Origin: Zanthoxylum bungeanum
Lineage: Eukaryota > Streptophyta > Magnoliopsida > Sapindales > Rutaceae
Assembly (NCBI GenBank): GCA_019454045.1
Contig: SKCR01032772.1
Span: forward strand, 744,001 to 808,000
Direction of reading: 5' to 3'
DNA: 64,000 nucleotides
The notes under the pieces are model-generated. The model searched no databases and was not told the DNA's origin. It saw nothing but the letters and a program-made list of their open reading frames with translations. Each line of letters starts with the position of its first letter. Position 1 is the stretch's first letter. The position numbers and the translations under genes are program-made. This document shows positions 32,179 through 44,697 of the stretch, piece after piece.

Positions 32179-32694
32179 ATGGCGATTATTCGAAGAATTG
32201 TAAAAGTGATTACGACACCCACAGACCAGGAGATGATATTAGACATGTTGATGGAAATGGATAAATATCGAATGAGTGAAAGCGATGATATGATTTCGCA
32301 TATCATCACTTTCAATAACATGTTACAGGAGTCTATCTGGGCAGGTAATTGGATAGGACAGCCGAATAGATTCAGATTACTGAGAAACATTCTCCCCAAG
32401 ATATGGCAAAAACAATTTACTCGTATTTGGATATTAGTAAAACGTGAGGAAAAACATGTTCCTTATAATAAAGCCATTGAGAGGTTAGCGGTTCAGTATC
32501 TACGGCATAAGGCAAATAATACTATTTTTCCTTCGATGTCCCTGAAACGTTGTAAGGATCCTAAATTTGCTATAGGTTTTTCATGGCTGTCCAAGATCAA
32601 TTACGAGTTACCCAAAGAGTTTGAGGATTCGTATCCAAAAACATATATGAGTTGTGACTCTACAATTGGGAAAATTATTATTGTAAAATATTAA
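32179..32694 (+). CDS. Extra ORF upstream of copia gag (171 aa), function unknown
   Basis: An intact 171-residue frame starts at ATG 32179 just after an acceptor-like TTTGTTGCAG; the open frame extends back to 32029. It contains MEMDKYRMSESDDMISHI, then FNNMLQ, LLRNILPKIWQKQF and VPYNKAIERL, a layout loosely like UBN2-type copia gag (short helices, 'LP.W' motif), and ends with a Lys-rich tail. No zinc knuckle is visible. A separate canonical gag lies 350 bases downstream, so this is additional. Its frame is intact while gag and pol are broken. It could be a captured or duplicated gag-like domain or a regulatory protein. I do not recognise the family. Confidence 0.5.
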   Translation: MAIIRRIVKVITTPTDQEMILDMLMEMDKYRMSESDDMISHIITFNNMLQESIWAGNWIGQPNRFRLLRNILPKIWQKQFTRIWILVKREEKHVPYNKAIERLAVQYLRHKANNTIFPSMSLKRCKDPKFAIGFSWLSKINYELPKEFEDSYPKTYMSCDSTIGKIIIVKY

Positions 32695-33048
32695 TTTCTT
32701 TCATGTTGTTTCTATGTGTTATTTTACGGCATGTAAATATTGTATTTATATATATGAATGTTTCATGTTGAATTTAATTTTTGTAATTAAATCAATGATT
32801 GTCATGTACAATTGTCGCATAATTAAGATGTTCTAAGAATTTATGTAATTTTTAGAAAATGATTTTACATGATTGATTATGTTGATAATATTTTTACATT
32901 GGGTAATTGGATGATGATTGGACACATAGTGGCCTTTTGACTCTAACGCCATTGAAAAATCTTATTAAGCATAATTTATTTCATGATAAAATAAGTCAAA
33001 AGTATTAACATTTGTGCATGAATGTCTGTAGAAACTTTGTGTTTTTTA
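32695..33048. other. Spacer between the extra ORF and gag
   Basis: AT-rich and noncoding, with several TGTAATT/ATGTAA motifs. No recognisable signal. Confidence 0.5.
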
Positions 33049-33930
33049 ATGGCTTCCGCAACAAAGAACATTATTGCTGAACTCAACAAGGGTGAGAAAC
33101 TGAATGGCGATAATTATGAAATTTGGAGCATGAAAATCCAATATGTGCTAGAAGAACAAGAGGTTCTTGAAACTTTGAAAATGAGCATGGATGGACCTGA
33201 ACAGGGCACTACGGCCCAACACAGGCGAGACCGAGAGGCTTATGAGGCCTGGAAGAAAAAGAATTACATTGCCCGCATTACGTTGCTGAGTAGTATGGAT
33301 AATGACCTAATGAAAGAGTTCAGGAAATATGACATGGCTAAGGACATGTGGTCCACACTAGCTGAAAAGTTTGGTAGTACCTCAATAACCAAACTCAGGT
33401 CACTGACAATCAAGTTTGACACATACAAGAAACGTCCTGAGTTCACTATGTCAAAACACTTGAGGCAAATGTCAAACATGATTACTGAACTGGCAGATGC
33501 TGGACATGTTCTTACAGATGAACAGAAAGTCCAAGCGGTCATTCGTTCTCTTCCAAATAGCTGGGAGCATATGAAGATGCATTTGACCCACAATGAGAGC
33601 ATCAAACCTTTGATGATGCTAAACGTCACCTTGAATTAGAAAGCGACCGCCTTGCGGCTGCTAAGTCAAATATTGAAGTGTATATGACAGAAACTAGCAA
33701 ACCTGAGGTTTCAAGAAGAAAAGAAAATTTCATGGTGGTGGGTTCCAGTTCGGAAAAGAATAAAATTCTTCCAAGCCAGAAAAGAACAAAAAAAACCAAT
33801 CAACATGGGAAAGGAAACGGAAAAAAACCAAAAAGAAAAACATGGCAAAGGTTTAATGTTTTAACTGTGGTAAGAAAGGTCATTTTGCTCGTGACTGCAC
33901 TGAGCCAAAAAAGGTGAATACCTTTCGTGC
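33049..33930 (+). pseudogene. Copia gag with CCHC zinc knuckle, frameshifted
   Basis: From ATG 33049 (MASATKNIIAELNKGEKLNG) the gag region reads NYEIWSMKIQYVLEEQ and SLTIKFDTYKKRP, then LPNSWEHMKMHL. The frame stops at 33637, but a +1 shift restores FDDAKRHLELE. Further on, in another frame, a perfect zinc knuckle CFNCGKKGHFARDC lies at 33857-33898. An upstream in-frame start at 33022 is possible; MASATKN is preferred because it begins the usual copia gag. Confidence 0.92.
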
Positions 33931-33960
33931 ATATTTAAATGAAATATGTGTTTCAAGTTC

Positions 33961-36900
33961 AATCTTTCTAACTGAATCTAATCCTCTGTGGACTGTAGAC
34001 TCATGAGCCACAACAACCATGTGTAGCGAAGGATAGAGATGCCTTCGTGGAATTTCGGCGAATTTCACCTGGGGTGAAGTGGATATATGTTGGCAACAAC
34101 TCACAGGTTGAAGTCAAAGGCATAGGAACATGCAAGTTAGTCATGCATGGTGGAAAAACTTTACTATACATGATGTATTGTTTGCTCCACAAATTCGTCA
34201 AAATTTAGTCTATGTGTTGGTTTTGGTTAATTTAGGTTTCAATTGAACTTCCATAAATTTGGTGTTGATTTGTACTTAGGTACAATACACTATGGTTCTG
34301 GTTATTTTCTGGATGGTTTTTATTGTATTAAATGTTGAATGTTTTAATCACAATTTCGGTTTTCATTTGTTACTTCATATGTCAGTGATGATAGTGATGT
34401 AACTGTGTGGCATGCTAGACTTAGCCACACTTGGCCAGCAAAGAATGAACAGATTAGCCAAAGAAGGCTTTCTGGAAAATATGAGAAGGTGGAATTGTCA
34501 ACCTCTGAATATTGCTTGGCAGGAAAAACTGCGAGAAAACCATTTGGAAAAGGGACTATAGCAGAATTTCCATTACAATTAATTCATTCAGATATATGTG
34601 GTCCAATGAATGTCAGGGCAAGGCATGGAGCATCTTATTTCATCACATTTATATATGATTTTACTCGTTTTGGTTATGTCTATTTGATTGCTCATAAATC
34701 CGAAGCATTAGAATGTTTCAAGAAATTTATGATTTAACAGAAAATCAATTGGACAAGAAAATTAAAGCACTACGCACTGACCGTGGTCGTGAGTACTTAT
34801 CTGATCAGTTCAGAGAATTATGTGATGAAAAAGGAATTAGTCGTCAGTTGACTACTCCTGCTACTCCTCAACAAAATGGTGTTGCGGAAAGAAGAAATAG
34901 AACTCTTCTTGAAATGGTTAGGTCTATGATGGCACAAGCAAATTTGCCTATAACCTATTGGGGGATGATGCATTATTAACTGCCACATATGTACTTAACT
35001 GAGTGCCATCTAAATCTGCGTCCACCACACCATATGAGTTATGGACAAGTCGTAAAACAGATATTCACTTTCTAAAACCTTAGGGTTGTGCGGCTTATGT
35101 TCATGTGCGTTCTCACGAACATGGAAAGTTAGGCCCAAAAGGAAAAAAAAGTATCTTCATAAGATATTCTGAACAATCAAAATGATATGTTTGCATAGGT
35201 GAACATGAAAGTGGAGGCGTGACAGAATTTGAATCACGAGATATCACATTTTTAGAAAATGATTTTCCTAAGCAGAGAAAGATAGGTCAAGATTTATCTC
35301 TATATGAAACTCAAGATCACATGGATCACATGATTGGTGAACACTCGGGTTTACCTAATTCAAGTGGGAGTGATGAGAGAAATTTGAGAAAACATGATGA
35401 ATCTGTTTCACATGAATCTCAAAATGATGAATTAGTTTCACACGAGTCTCATTTACGTGATCCGATGGGGAGTGATGTACATAATCCAAGTGGGAGCAAT
35501 GTGCACGATCCAAATGGGATAATATCGAAAGTGAGGAGGATCAGTTCCACCACTAGAATCCCAATTGCGACGTAGTAATCGTATAGGCATTCCTCGACGT
35601 CATTTCGATATCGAAGAGAAACCTTTATGATTCTACCTCAAGATGATGAAGAACCTAGAAACATAAGAGAGGCTCTTCAGTGTCCTGCTAAGGAAAAATG
35701 GATGAAAGCAATGGAGGAAGAGATGGAGTCAATGAGGTCCAACCAAGTTTGGGAATTGGTTGATCTATCCAAAGGACGCAAAGCTGTTAAGAACAAATGG
35801 GTTCTTAAAATAAAGCGTAATGCCGATGGCAATATCGAAAGATATAAAGCACGGCTTGTAGCAAAAGGGTATACACAACATGAAGGAATTGACTACGAAT
35901 AGACTTTTTCACCCCTTGTAAGGTTTACCTCAATTCGCTTAATTCTGGCTATAGTAGCAAGCATGGATCTAGAATTACATCAAATGGATGTAAAAACTGC
36001 TATTCTCAATGGAGAACTTGATGAAGAAATCTACATGGAACAACCAGTAGGTTTCATAAAAGAAAATGAAAATGAGAAAGTAGATGTAGACTTTTAAAGT
36101 CTATATATGGTCTCAAGCAATCGTCTAGACAATGGTATATATGATTCCACAATACAATCATTTCGAATGATTTCACAATGATAGATGAGGATCATTGTGT
36201 GTACACCACGTAGCCAAGAGAGATAAAGATAAGTTCATTATCTTATCTTTGTACGTGGATGATATACTTATAGCCGGAAATAATAAGGAGTTGTAAAACA
36301 CATTAAAGAATGGTTATCATCTAACTTCGAGATGAAAGATATGGGTGAAGCTGCATATATTCTTGGGGTTAAGATCTCAAGAAATCGTTCAAAGAATTTA
36401 TTATCTATTTCACAAGAGTCATATATAAAGAAAATTCTTGAACGCTTTCAAATGCAGGCTTGTAAACCCATTGATACTCATATCACGAAAACTGAAGCTT
36501 TGAGTCGTAGATTGTGTCCTGAAACTCCACAGGAAAAGGAACAAGAAAGAAAGTTCCTTATGCAAATGCAGTTGGAAGTTTAATGTACGCAATGTTGTGT
36601 ACAAGACCTGATATCTGTTTCGCTGTTGGAATGGTAAGTAGATACCAATCCAATCCAAGACTAGCACATTGGAAAGCAGTTAAAAGAATATTTAGGTATC
36701 TGAGAGGGACAACTGATTACTCATTGTGTTATCAAGGAAATGATCTACAATTGAGAGGCTATACTGATGCTGACTGGGGAGGAGATTTAGATGAAAGAAA
36801 ATCTACCTCCGGTTTTGTTTTCTTGCTAAACAATGGTGCCATTTCATGGAGCAGTAAGAAACAATCTTGTATAGCCTTATCCACAATGGAGGCTGAATTT

Positions 36901-37224
36901 GTGACCTTTTCATCAGCAGTACAAGAGGCTGTGTGGTTGAAAAGGTTCTTGGATCATTTGGGTATGTCAAATGAAGCTTATGGTCCAGTATTAGTTAACT
37001 GCGATAGTGAAGCAGCGATAGCCTACACAAAAGACCCAAAATTCCATTGTAAAATGAAACATATAGATACCAAATATAACTTTGTGAAAGACATAGTTGC
37101 ACGAGAAGAGGTAAACATGAATTACATTTCTACGCAAGAAATGGTAGCAGATCCATTGACCAAGCCTGTTCCTAGAGATGTCTTTGTTAGACATGTAAAA
37201 ACTCATGGATTGCGTAGATGTTAA
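33961..37224 (+). pseudogene. Copia pol (protease, integrase, RT, RNase H), mostly broken
   Basis: The protease loop near 33990 reads WTVDS, then TGA, then AT, so the Gly of DSGAT is a stop. Pre-integrase VWHARLSHTW (34405) is followed by integrase SDICGPM, LRTDRGREY, PQQNGVAERRNR (34570-34976) with D, D, E present. RT spans 35579-36583 with WVLKIKRNADG, QMDVKTAILNGELDEEIYM, LSLYVDDILIAG and KDMGEAAYILGVKI, with stops at 35900 and near 36095. RNase H (36583-37224) is a continuous frame with TDADWGGDLDERKSTSGF, STMEAEF and a HIDTKYNFVKD tail, ending at TAA. The domain order is classic copia. Confidence 0.95.
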
Positions 37225-38253
37225 TGTGCTTACATATTATGATATGTACTTTTCCCAAATAATGTTTACTAATGTTAATACTCATTGATATTTGTGTTCA
37301 ATGCTTACATGTTATTATGTTGATACATGTTTAAACAAATATACTATTAGTTAGTATGAGAAGTATGTCGGACAAGTGAATGATTGGCCCTCTCACACGG
37401 GCAATCGCCTCCATTACTTTGTGTTAATGAGAGATGACACAAATTTTTAAGCTAATTATCTGAGTGATAATTTAGAGAGCTCAAGCTTGAAAATTAAGTA
37501 ATGTCGTTATGAGGTCACTTTCTCTGTGATATGACCTAAGGTGAATAAGTATGTTTCACCTTACTTGTCTTAATGTCAGATATGAGTTAGACATTGTGTT
37601 TGTCTGAACTATAATCTGTACGGTATTTTATAAGACATGCGCTCCATGGGAAATGAGAGAATACCGTAGCACATGTTTTCATACCATGTGTACATTTGCG
37701 GCTATTGAGGGTAATACAAGTAAAGATCTCAGTCTTGATATTGTGTGAGACCCTTGAGATTATTTCAATCTCACATTGTACCCTTTAGACTCTTGACTGC
37801 TTCTTAAAACTTAGATTTGATGATTGCTATCTTGGAATGTTACTGAAAGATCATGAGAGATTCGATCTGAAAGGACATCTCTGGAAAAGCGAATTGAATC
37901 AAAGTTGGGAGATTCGAGAAAGGAGAAAGATCATTATATAAGTAATATCACATTAGCTTGTATTCACTGGTCGACCAATTATGTTATTCTATGTGATCAA
38001 ACATGATTGTGAATACAAAATAAATATTACATTCGAAAAGAGATCGAGAGAGATTTAATGTGATAAATGATCGAGGATACTGCATACATAATCCACTATG
38101 GTTCTATCCATTTTTCGAGCGGCTATATATTCCTAACAGATGTATAGCAAGTGAGCTCTCGAAGTATGCTGGTCGCACGGCACAATTGCAAAGTATGAAT
38201 TATTCTTGTAGAGATAATAAAAACTGTTGATCCCATCATGTGTGAGTGGGAGA

Positions 38254-38844
38254 TGTTGGAAATTATTAAGTTAATTATTTGGTATTGTTAAATAACAACA
38301 ATTAGTAATAATTTCATGTTGAAAATTATTAAGTTTAATTATGTGGTGTTGTTAAATAACAACAATTAGTAATGATTTCATTACTAAGTAAACAACAAGA
38401 GTTGTTAATCAATAATTAAGTAACAACAAGAGTTGTTAAGTGACAACAATTAGTAAAATGTTAAATGTGGAACATATGGTACACCCATGATGGTAACATT
38501 TTTGGAAGGGTTAGAGAAAGTCATTATGCATCCAAATACATGTGATTACATAGTAATCAATGCATGTGATTAAATAGTAATCAAGGATTAATAGTAATCC
38601 ATGCATGTGAGCTAATAGTGACTTGGTTTCCCTCCTATAAATAAGATCATTTGCTTATTGAGTTAAACAATCAATTAAGTTTGATTAAGAGGTCTCTACA
38701 AGCATAAAAGGTATGCAATTGTGTTGTGGTTAACATAGATTTATTTCAATTAGCATGTAAATAAATTTAGGACTAGTAATACATATATGGTTAGATTCTA
38801 AGAGGACGAACATGTAAATATATTAGAGATTATGTTTCCTAACA
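38254..38844 (+). repeat. 3' LTR of the 30.6-kb copia
   Basis: Matches 30588-31177 with about 15 differences. Followed by GTAAG at 38845-38849. Confidence 0.95.
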
Positions 38845-38849
38845 GTAAG

Positions 38850-39440
38850 GTTTAATAATTATATTTATTTACTTTGTAAAAAGGTTATATGCATAGAGCA
38901 ATTAAATCTCAAAAAATACTTGAGACCGACAGCCTATGAGAAGCCATCAATGTACGTCTGTGTAACTTTTTTCCATGTGGGTCGAAAAGATTGGTAGATT
39001 ACTTTGTATTGTTAATCCTTGCGATAAATTACAATTGTCAAGAAGTACTAATTCGAGACTTTCTAAATTTTGATCGACTTGTGGTTGATGGAGCTGGCGC
39101 AATCCAACGATTTAAGTTTGAGACGAATATCGTGGTAGAGTATCCCATGATGATCGAGGGCGGACGAATATCATGGTGAGGATTTTGGGGTGGACGAAAA
39201 CCGTGGTTATGTGGTTGTGGCACACGGCGAGGACTTTTGCACGACACTACTCAGCTGTTGTCGAGTTCGTGCCTCCCGCTTACATGGCGACGAATTTGTA
39301 GGACACGACCAATTGTCTTCTGAGTTTTATGCAGACATCATTCATATACGAGTTTTATTGTTATAAATTTTCTTTCAATTTCTTTAATTTACTCACAGAT
39401 TCACTAACCATAAATTATATCAACTTTGGACTAACAAAAT
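38850..39440. other. Intergenic spacer; no gene seen
   Basis: A short imperfect repeat (GACGAATATCGTGG / GACGAATATCATGG / GACGAAAACCGTGG) lies at about 39121-39210. Nothing else was recognised. Confidence 0.45.
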
Positions 39441-41400
39441 TGATAGAGTGTATATCCTAAAATCTATTATGATTTAATACGTAATGTTTTGTAATACAAT
39501 TTAATATTTATTAATAAAAGATATTTATTTTCTATACATCGTTACATCCATATTTTATGTGTATATCCTGATATATTACGTCATACGAATATTGTTAATC
39601 CAAAAGACGTTTGTAATTATGAGGGTTAACGATATTTATACGAATAAGTCTCAAATTAAGTTCTTGGTAAAATGTGATTATTATATAGGACAATAATATA
39701 TCATCCGATCAATATTATTGTGTGTCGCCTAAATTGACATTTGATGTTAATAGAATAGATGATGAGCCTCATATCATAAGGATACAAACAATAAATGTTT
39801 TCATTAGTAGAATGAAATATCGAACTCGACCACATAAGCGTAAGATCACATGGAAATATTATCTAAGGTCATTGATCTTCGTAATAATATATTAGTGTCG
39901 TTATATCCTCTGACCTGAGATCACATGTTGACTTGTACGATAGTACTCAATGGTCACTATTATATCATCATTCGACTAGCCACGTCCTATGAATAAATGT
40001 TATATGGTATTAAACTATTAACATATGAAGTCATGTGTGCTTTAAGAAGTGATCTGATAGCTTTGATAATAAAAGTTAGAGATGTTTCAACGAAATTCAA
40101 AGTTGTGGATACAAGTCTTTGGCCAAAGCAATCAATATTTTAGAGATATCAAATCCAAAATATCGAGTTTTAATATATATCAAGTGAATAGGATTTGACC
40201 TAACCATGATCCCTGACTCATTAAGAAATATAAATATTAGAAGGAATGAGATAACATGTTCGAAGTGTATTCTAACAGGTTCATATATTTTCCTACATTA
40301 TTCATTGACTAGGGACCATGGCATGCTGTTAGGTGTTTATCTATGGTCTGTGAGATATTATAGAGAAGAAATATTAAAGAGTTAATAACATTCCATTGTT
40401 ACTCAATAATGAACCTAAGACGGTAGCATAAATATAGTTCTCATCTATGTTACAAATCCAATGATGTTTATTAAAAGTTAATAAATGATTATTTTGACAA
40501 TTAGTATGAAAATTAGATTTTCAATTAAAATAAGATTTCCTAATAATATTAGGATATTGAGAATACTTTGGAAATATTAATTTGATTAATAAATTCGAAA
40601 TATAAAATTTATATTGAATTATTTAAATAAATATTTGATATTTATATTAAATAAATTAAATTTAATTAAATATAATTTTGATGAATAGTTAATTAAAATC
40701 AAGTAAATGAAATTAATTAATAGTTAATTAATTATTGGTCAAAATAATATTTAATCAATTAGGCCTTAATTTAGTGGGCTAACACCCTAAGTTAAGTCCT
40801 AATTTAGAATAAATAAGAAGTCTTATTTAGTTAAGTTTTCTAATTTAATTTGGGAAATAATATTAAAGAGTCCAAATTTGATTTGGAGATATCTTGGATT
40901 GATTTGTTTGTATCCTTATTGTATTGGGATACAAACAAATCAATCCCTAGTCTATTTAAAGAAACAAAATTCGGCCCTTGGCCGAAATTTTGATGCTCTC
41001 TCTCTCTTTGGTTGTTCCAAATTGTTCTAAAATTAATTCAAGGAAAGTTATTTCTTTGATCTCTAATCTAAGATTTCAACATCCAAGAAAGAAAATTATT
41101 TTCTTTGTTCTCAAAGTGGGAGCCCGATTTGTTCGTAAAAAAGATATAATGTGCCAACTAGAGGCGCAACGCTTAGTGCACTACAACAAGGGAAAATTCA
41201 AGAAAGAAATTTAAGAAAAGCTTAAGAAAAGAAAAATACAGTTAGGTATATTTTCTTATTGTTGAATTTATCTGTGTTGATAAATAAATATAAGTTGCAA
41301 GTTTATTTAAATTAATTGAGATTAATTTATTAGCGTAATTTATTTACATCAATAACGATATAACTACGATCCTTAAAGTTGTTTTGAAATAAAATTTTAA
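39441..41400 (+). repeat. Probable degraded LTR/transposon remnant
   Basis: It begins TGATAGAGTGTATATCC after 'caaaat', AT-rich throughout, with a TATTTAAAG box (40953-40961) followed by two strong hairpins and a polypyrimidine stretch, as in copia LTR promoter/leader regions. The right boundary and TSD were not found, so class and extent are tentative. Confidence 0.3.
40896..40991. repeat. Two adjacent perfect or near-perfect inverted repeats
   Basis: GGATTGATTTGTTTGTATCC at 40896-40915 is exactly inverted at 40927-40946 (11-base loop). Twenty bases on, AAAATTCGGCC (40966-40976) pairs with GGCCGAAATTTT (40980-40991, one extra base). Both would form stable hairpins in RNA or single-stranded DNA. 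They flank a TATTTAAAG box. Confidence 0.65.
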
Positions 41401-41752
41401 AATTACAATTACATGAATATTTCCACCCTAATTCCAAAACCTTAAAAAGATTATAGAATGGATAAAAAATTCATCTAAACTAAACATCGGTGGGATATTT
41501 TCTCAAAAAAATACATGTATGATTGAGACACCTAAAGAGATTATATATGAGAGCATGATGTGGTCGCATCCGATGTGAGTGTCGGGGTTAGGGATCCCGA
41601 ATATGGAAGTGTACAAATATTGACTTAACCACTAGCTGGTTATGGTATGTTTTGCTGGCCAATAAAGAGATTTGTGGACTTAAATAGCTCGTACATGGTT
41701 CCTTCCATAAAAATCAGAGTTCAAACATTCATCATTTGTCAACCAATGGAGG

Positions 41753-42141
41753 TAGAGGTGGGAAAATTGAGTAAACCGAATCTAAAATATAAGTTTGGTT
41801 TGGTTTTTCGATTTATATTTGAGTTAAATCGATCGATTTGGTTCGATTCGAATCATGAACTAGACCTGTGAACCGATTGGTTTACAAAATTGTGAACTGA
41901 ACCGACCAAATCAATCAATTTGGAGGTTAATTCTTCTAAAAAATCGGTTCGATTGGGCTCAAAGCTGAACCGAATCAAAACCAAACCCATATATTAAAAT
42001 CAAACAGAACCAAACCGAACCAAATCAGTTCAGTTTTAATCATTTGATTCTGATCTATTCTTAAGTTCTTGAACCGATCGGTTTTCAGGTTTTGTTCGAT
42101 TCGGTTCGAAATCGAACCAGACCCAGCTTTGTCCACCCCTA
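41753..42141. mobile_element. Non-autonomous hAT-type MITE (TSD AATGGAGG)
   Basis: The termini TAGAGGTGG and CCACCCCTA lie inside the duplication AATGGAGG (41745-41752, 42142-42149). It is rich in AACCGAACC/GGTTCGATT motifs and noncoding. Confidence 0.9.
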
Positions 42142-42289
42142 AATGGAGGTTAACATAGATGAAAAGACAAGTTTAGACATAGACCCAATTAGAGGGATCA
42201 ATGATCTTAACTTGCCAATGCTAAGGTACCCCTGAGTATCACACATTTGCCAAATTGACTGCCACCCATATTAGCAACATAGTTGCAGG

Positions 42290-43547
42290 ATAGATTTTGA
42301 TGATGCAATATTAGAAGATTTTGACGCGCATTTGTGGATATTATAAGAAGATGTCTAATTAATTGTTGATGAAGAGTTAAAATGAGCTACAAGATGATCA
42401 AAAGAGCAAAGATGATAAAGAGCAAAAAAAAGAGGATGAAAAGGCCAAAGCAAGATGAAGATCAATATGATGATTAAGAGTAAAAACTAATTATAAGTGA
42501 GTTTATTCAAATATTTTAAAGCTCTTAGGAATCATTCATTTTGCATCACTTGCATTTAAAATGGCTTAAAATGCTTAAAGGATCATTTGCACTTTATTTG
42601 CATCAAAATGAATTTCAATGCACAAGTGCATTGGAAAATAGTTTTGAAAAATTAGCAAACAGTTGAATTAAATTTCAAATGAGATACTGTTAGATAGATA
42701 TGTGTCTCTAATTTGCTTTGGTTCAAAAGGAACACAATTTCGATAAATAGAACTTTTGCTAGAGTCATATTACTACAACATGTACAGATGTGCATTTTCT
42801 ACAAACCTATCATATTAGAAAAATTCTACAAAATTTATCTTAATATTTTTTAGGCTGAATATTTTACATATGATAGATCTATGTGTCTAGTTTATTTATA
42901 AATTTACGGATCTTGATTTAAAATTTTCTAGAGCAAGTTATGACCAAAATACTGAGTGCTGTTAGTATTGACTAGTCATCAGAAACTTACTGAGACAGAC
43001 ATACCGCTCACCATATCGGTCTGAGACAGGCATACCGATCACCATACCAGTCAGATTTTTCATACATTTTGGAATCGGGCCAAATCATACCGGTTTCCAT
43101 ACCGGTATCCATACCGATCTCTTTTCAACGTTCAAAAACACAATGGCCATATTGTCATAAGCTATTTCTTGATGTCAGATCGGCATACTGGTACTGTAGA
43201 TATGCATATCGGCCTTATAACATAAAATGACCATATTCAGTTTTATGCCTATAAATTGAAGCTTTATTTCATTTTTTCTAAGGGAATATTTTGGGAAAAG
43301 TATATTCAAAGTAAAAATCATTTTCATACATCTTTTGATCACACAAACAAGCTTCAAACACTTTCAAATAGAGTTTTTTAAATCTTCTATATCGTACACT
43401 CTCTACATTTGAAAAAGCACATACTTCATCTTTATATTCATATTAGTGAGCTTTGATACATTTGGGTGAGAAACTCACATCTTGAATCTTCTTATCTTTT
43501 GTGAGTGCCCAAGTGAATTGTAAAATCTTCATATTCATATACTTGTG
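42290..43547 (+). repeat. Dispersed LTR-like repeat 'R1', copy B
   Basis: It matches 2900-2090 in reverse. Landmarks: TTTTGATGATG (42297), an array of CATACCG/ATACCGGT motifs (42990-43205), TATA context CCTATAAATTGAAGC (43249), then GAGCTTTGATAC...AACTCACATCTTGAATC (43448-43486). It is cut off at about 43548 by the CACTA-like sequence. Pairwise drift is considerable, so both copies are old. Confidence 0.5.
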
Positions 43548-44438
43548 GTTTGACGCTAATAAGTGGACGACAAAAAGTATTAGCGGCGAAATTATGTTTT
43601 CGACGTTAAAAATAAGTGTCGACACTAAAATATGTCTTTAGCGACGAATTGTTTCGACGTAAAAGATTTTTTTACTTAATTAAAAAACTTAAAATTTTAC
43701 CTTTAATATCGAAACATTCGATGCTAAATGTATTTTTTTTTAAAAAATAAGTTTATTTTATTAACTTTAGCTTCGAATGTTTTGACGCTAAAGGTGACAT
43801 AATATTTAAAAATAAATAATTGTTTTATTACCTAAAGGATTAAGTATTTTTTTAAAAATATTATTAAGTATTTTTTCGAATGTCGAATATTTTATAATGA
43901 AGGATTAAGTATTTTTTTTTAAAAATATTATTAAGTATTTTTTCGAATGTCGAATATTTTATAATGAAGGATTAAGTATTTTTTTAAAAATATTCTTAGA
44001 ATAAAAATAGTTTTACTGAATAATAGTAAAATTATTTTTATTCTGATATTTTTATTGTTCTTATAAATCTAAAAATAAATTAAATTTATAATTAAATTTT
44101 ATTAAATAAAATAAATACATAGTCTATTAAAAATTAATAAATGAAAGTTTATACAATTAGAAAAAAAAAAACAACAATCATTGTTGCTGTGATGGAGGGA
44201 CGATCGAGGTTTGACGCTAAAAATAATTTTTCAATTCGAGGATAAAAGTCATACATTTTGTGTTGAATTAAAATTTTGGACGCTAAAGAAACATTATATG
44301 TGCTGAAATGCGTTTCGACGCTATATATTTGCTCATTTAGTGTCGAATATGATTTTTCAATGCTCAAATGACTCTTTAACATCGAATGGTGTTTCGACGA
44401 TAAAGATTTTGACGCAAAAAATAGCTTTTTTTGTAGTT
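43548..44438. mobile_element. CACTA (En/Spm) terminus with subterminal GACGCTAAA repeats
   Basis: The right end reads TTTTTTTGTAGT, the inverse of the CACTACAAAAA terminus of plant CACTA elements with its last base changed. Subterminal motifs TTTAGCGACGAA, TTTCGACGCTA and GACGCTAAA recur in both orientations throughout, as expected for transposase-binding arrays. No matching left terminus or transposase was seen, so it is a one-ended fragment. Confidence 0.6.
43835..43992. repeat. Tandem repeat of about 66 bp, 2.4 units
   Basis: AAGGATTAAGTATTTTTTT... begins at 43835, 43900 and 43967. Units differ by T-run length only, suggesting a recent duplication inside the CACTA fragment. Confidence 0.75.
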
Positions 44439-44697
44439 AATAAATTAAGAAACACAACTTTTAGAGTTTTTTTTTTTTTTTTAATGTATATCATATGGCT
44501 AATTTCTACCTGGCCAATATGAAATTTTAACTAGCTATTCTAATCAGTTTATTGGACACATCATGAAATAATGCATTAGAATAATCGAAATAATAATAAA
44601 AAAAGTTAGGAATTTGCATTATTGCATAAGTGATTAAGTGATAGGACAATTGATATGAGATGAGTGGAAATAAAAAATTCAGATTTTAATTTGAAGC
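44439..44697. other. Short AT-rich spacer
   Basis: Includes a 17-base T run near 44468. GAAGC at 44693-44697 would be the left copy of the next element's TSD. Confidence 0.4.

Larger units (their letters stand above)
30588..38844 (+). mobile_element. Ty1/copia retrotransposon with extra 5' ORF (TSD GTAAG)
   Basis: LTRs of 590 and 591 bases (30588-31177, 38254-38844) differ at only about 15 places by eye. GTAAG flanks both sides (30583-30587, 38845-38849). The PBS is TTGGTATCAGAGC and a purine-rich tract (GTGAGTGGGAGA) precedes the 3' LTR. Order is leader with palindrome array, extra ORF, gag, protease, integrase, RT, RNase H and a 1-kb 3' noncoding region. It is the most recent large insertion by LTR similarity, yet gag-pol carries stops and frameshifts. 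Confidence 0.96.
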
